Part shown: piece after piece, positions 14,384-14,567 of the stretch
How the letters are laid out: each line of letters starts with the position of its first letter
Numbering within the stretch: position 1 is the first letter of the stretch
NCBI GenBank assembly: GCA_944391365.1
Contig: CALXTH010000182.1
Span: 1-14,567 of the forward strand
DNA from: an uncultured Alphaproteobacteria bacterium
GTDB lineage: Bacteria > Pseudomonadota > Alphaproteobacteria > RF32 > CAG-239
Direction of reading: 5' to 3'
DNA length: 14,567 bases
Position numbers and translations under genes: made by a program
The notes under the pieces: model-generated
Seen by the model: the letters and a program-made list of their open reading frames with translations, nothing else
Database searches by the model: none
Told to the model about the DNA's origin: nothing

Positions 14384-14567
14384 TCACGACCGGCGTTGAG
14401 CCGAATAATAAGTCCCCAGCACATGCACCTTTTCGGCAAAAAAGCCAAGCTCCTCCAGCGCATTTTTAAAACCCTGCTGTGACGGATGAGCCTCCACTTC
14501 CACATAAAACTGCGCCGAAACAAACTTTCCTTTTTCCAAATAGCTTTCAATCTTCGTCAGATTAATG
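14384..14567 (-). CDS. pheA: Prephenate dehydratase, C-terminal ACT domain (partial)
   Basis: Final step to phenylpyruvate in phenylalanine synthesis. Only the last 60 codons are in the window; the gene enters from the right edge on the - strand. The translated piece reads NLTKIESYLEKGKF, then QFYVEVEAH, NALEELGFFAEKVHVLGTYY and a stop at 14384-14386. NLTKIES followed by FYV(E)VE-H and VLGTYY is the ACT regulatory domain typical of prephenate dehydratases, where phenylalanine binds for feedback inhibition. Whether it is mono- or bifunctional (with chorismate mutase) cannot be seen. No clear terminator follows; the DUF2934 gene lies 86 bp downstream on the same strand. Confidence 0.85.
   Translation of the reverse strand, partial: INLTKIESYLEKGKFVSAQFYVEVEAHPSQQGFKNALEELGFFAEKVHVLGTYYSAQRRS

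Overview
The window looks like chromosomal DNA of an alphaproteobacterium, probably an uncultured, fairly AT-rich and possibly gut-associated lineage. This is an inference from three things: the roughly 1170-residue type II-C Cas9 (a size seen in Azospirillum and Nitrobacter relatives), the small YdcH (DUF465) protein, and the DUF2934, TspO and DUF805 proteins. The cas block (1-6600) is visibly richer in A+T than the housekeeping genes after about 7900.

Region 1 (1-6600) is a complete type II-C CRISPR-Cas9 locus with an unusual layout. A tracrRNA gene on the - strand (about 116-227) is divergent from cas9 on the + strand (323-3832), and cas9 overlaps cas2 (3810-4172). Next come an array of 36-bp repeats and 30-bp spacers (4248-5537, plus a decayed repeat to 5604) and cas1 on the - strand (5594-6508). 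So cas1 is detached from cas9-cas2, lies beyond the array and points the other way. Three independent signs show that crRNAs are read from the - strand: the anti-repeat orientation in the tracrRNA, a T-tailed terminator hairpin at the low-coordinate end of the array (about 4196-4237), and a complete sigma70-type promoter inside every repeat (TTGACC, 17 bp, TATGTT preceded by TGA). The last feature resembles the repeat-encoded promoters of Neisseria and Campylobacter II-C arrays. It predicts that each spacer has its own promoter and yields a guide of about 24 nt without needing a leader. The repeats decay at the cas1 end, and the cas1 stop codon lies inside the most decayed repeat.

Region 2 (6650-9201) holds an unusual membrane protein (SHOCT + DUF805 + type IV pilin-like C-terminus) convergent with a multi-pass ICMT/PEMT-like membrane protein, with a bidirectional terminator between them.

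Region 3 (9217-11613) opens with a non-coding stretch of dispersed hairpin-bearing repeats. It is followed by mutY overlapping an L,D-transpeptidase lipoprotein gene (ATGA overlap), then a convergent TspO-family gene that lacks the usual first membrane helix.

Region 4 (11740-14567) has a small YdcH-family gene with a near-consensus promoter, two secreted cysteine-rich proteins separated by a second block of the dispersed repeats, a DUF2934 protein with a lysine/alanine-rich tail, and the 3' end of a prephenate dehydratase gene (ACT domain) running off the window.

The CRISPR locus is the main system of interest: Cas9, tracrRNA and repeat-promoted crRNAs form the interference arm, and Cas1-Cas2 the adaptation arm. 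The other genes are mostly independent single genes or short pairs.
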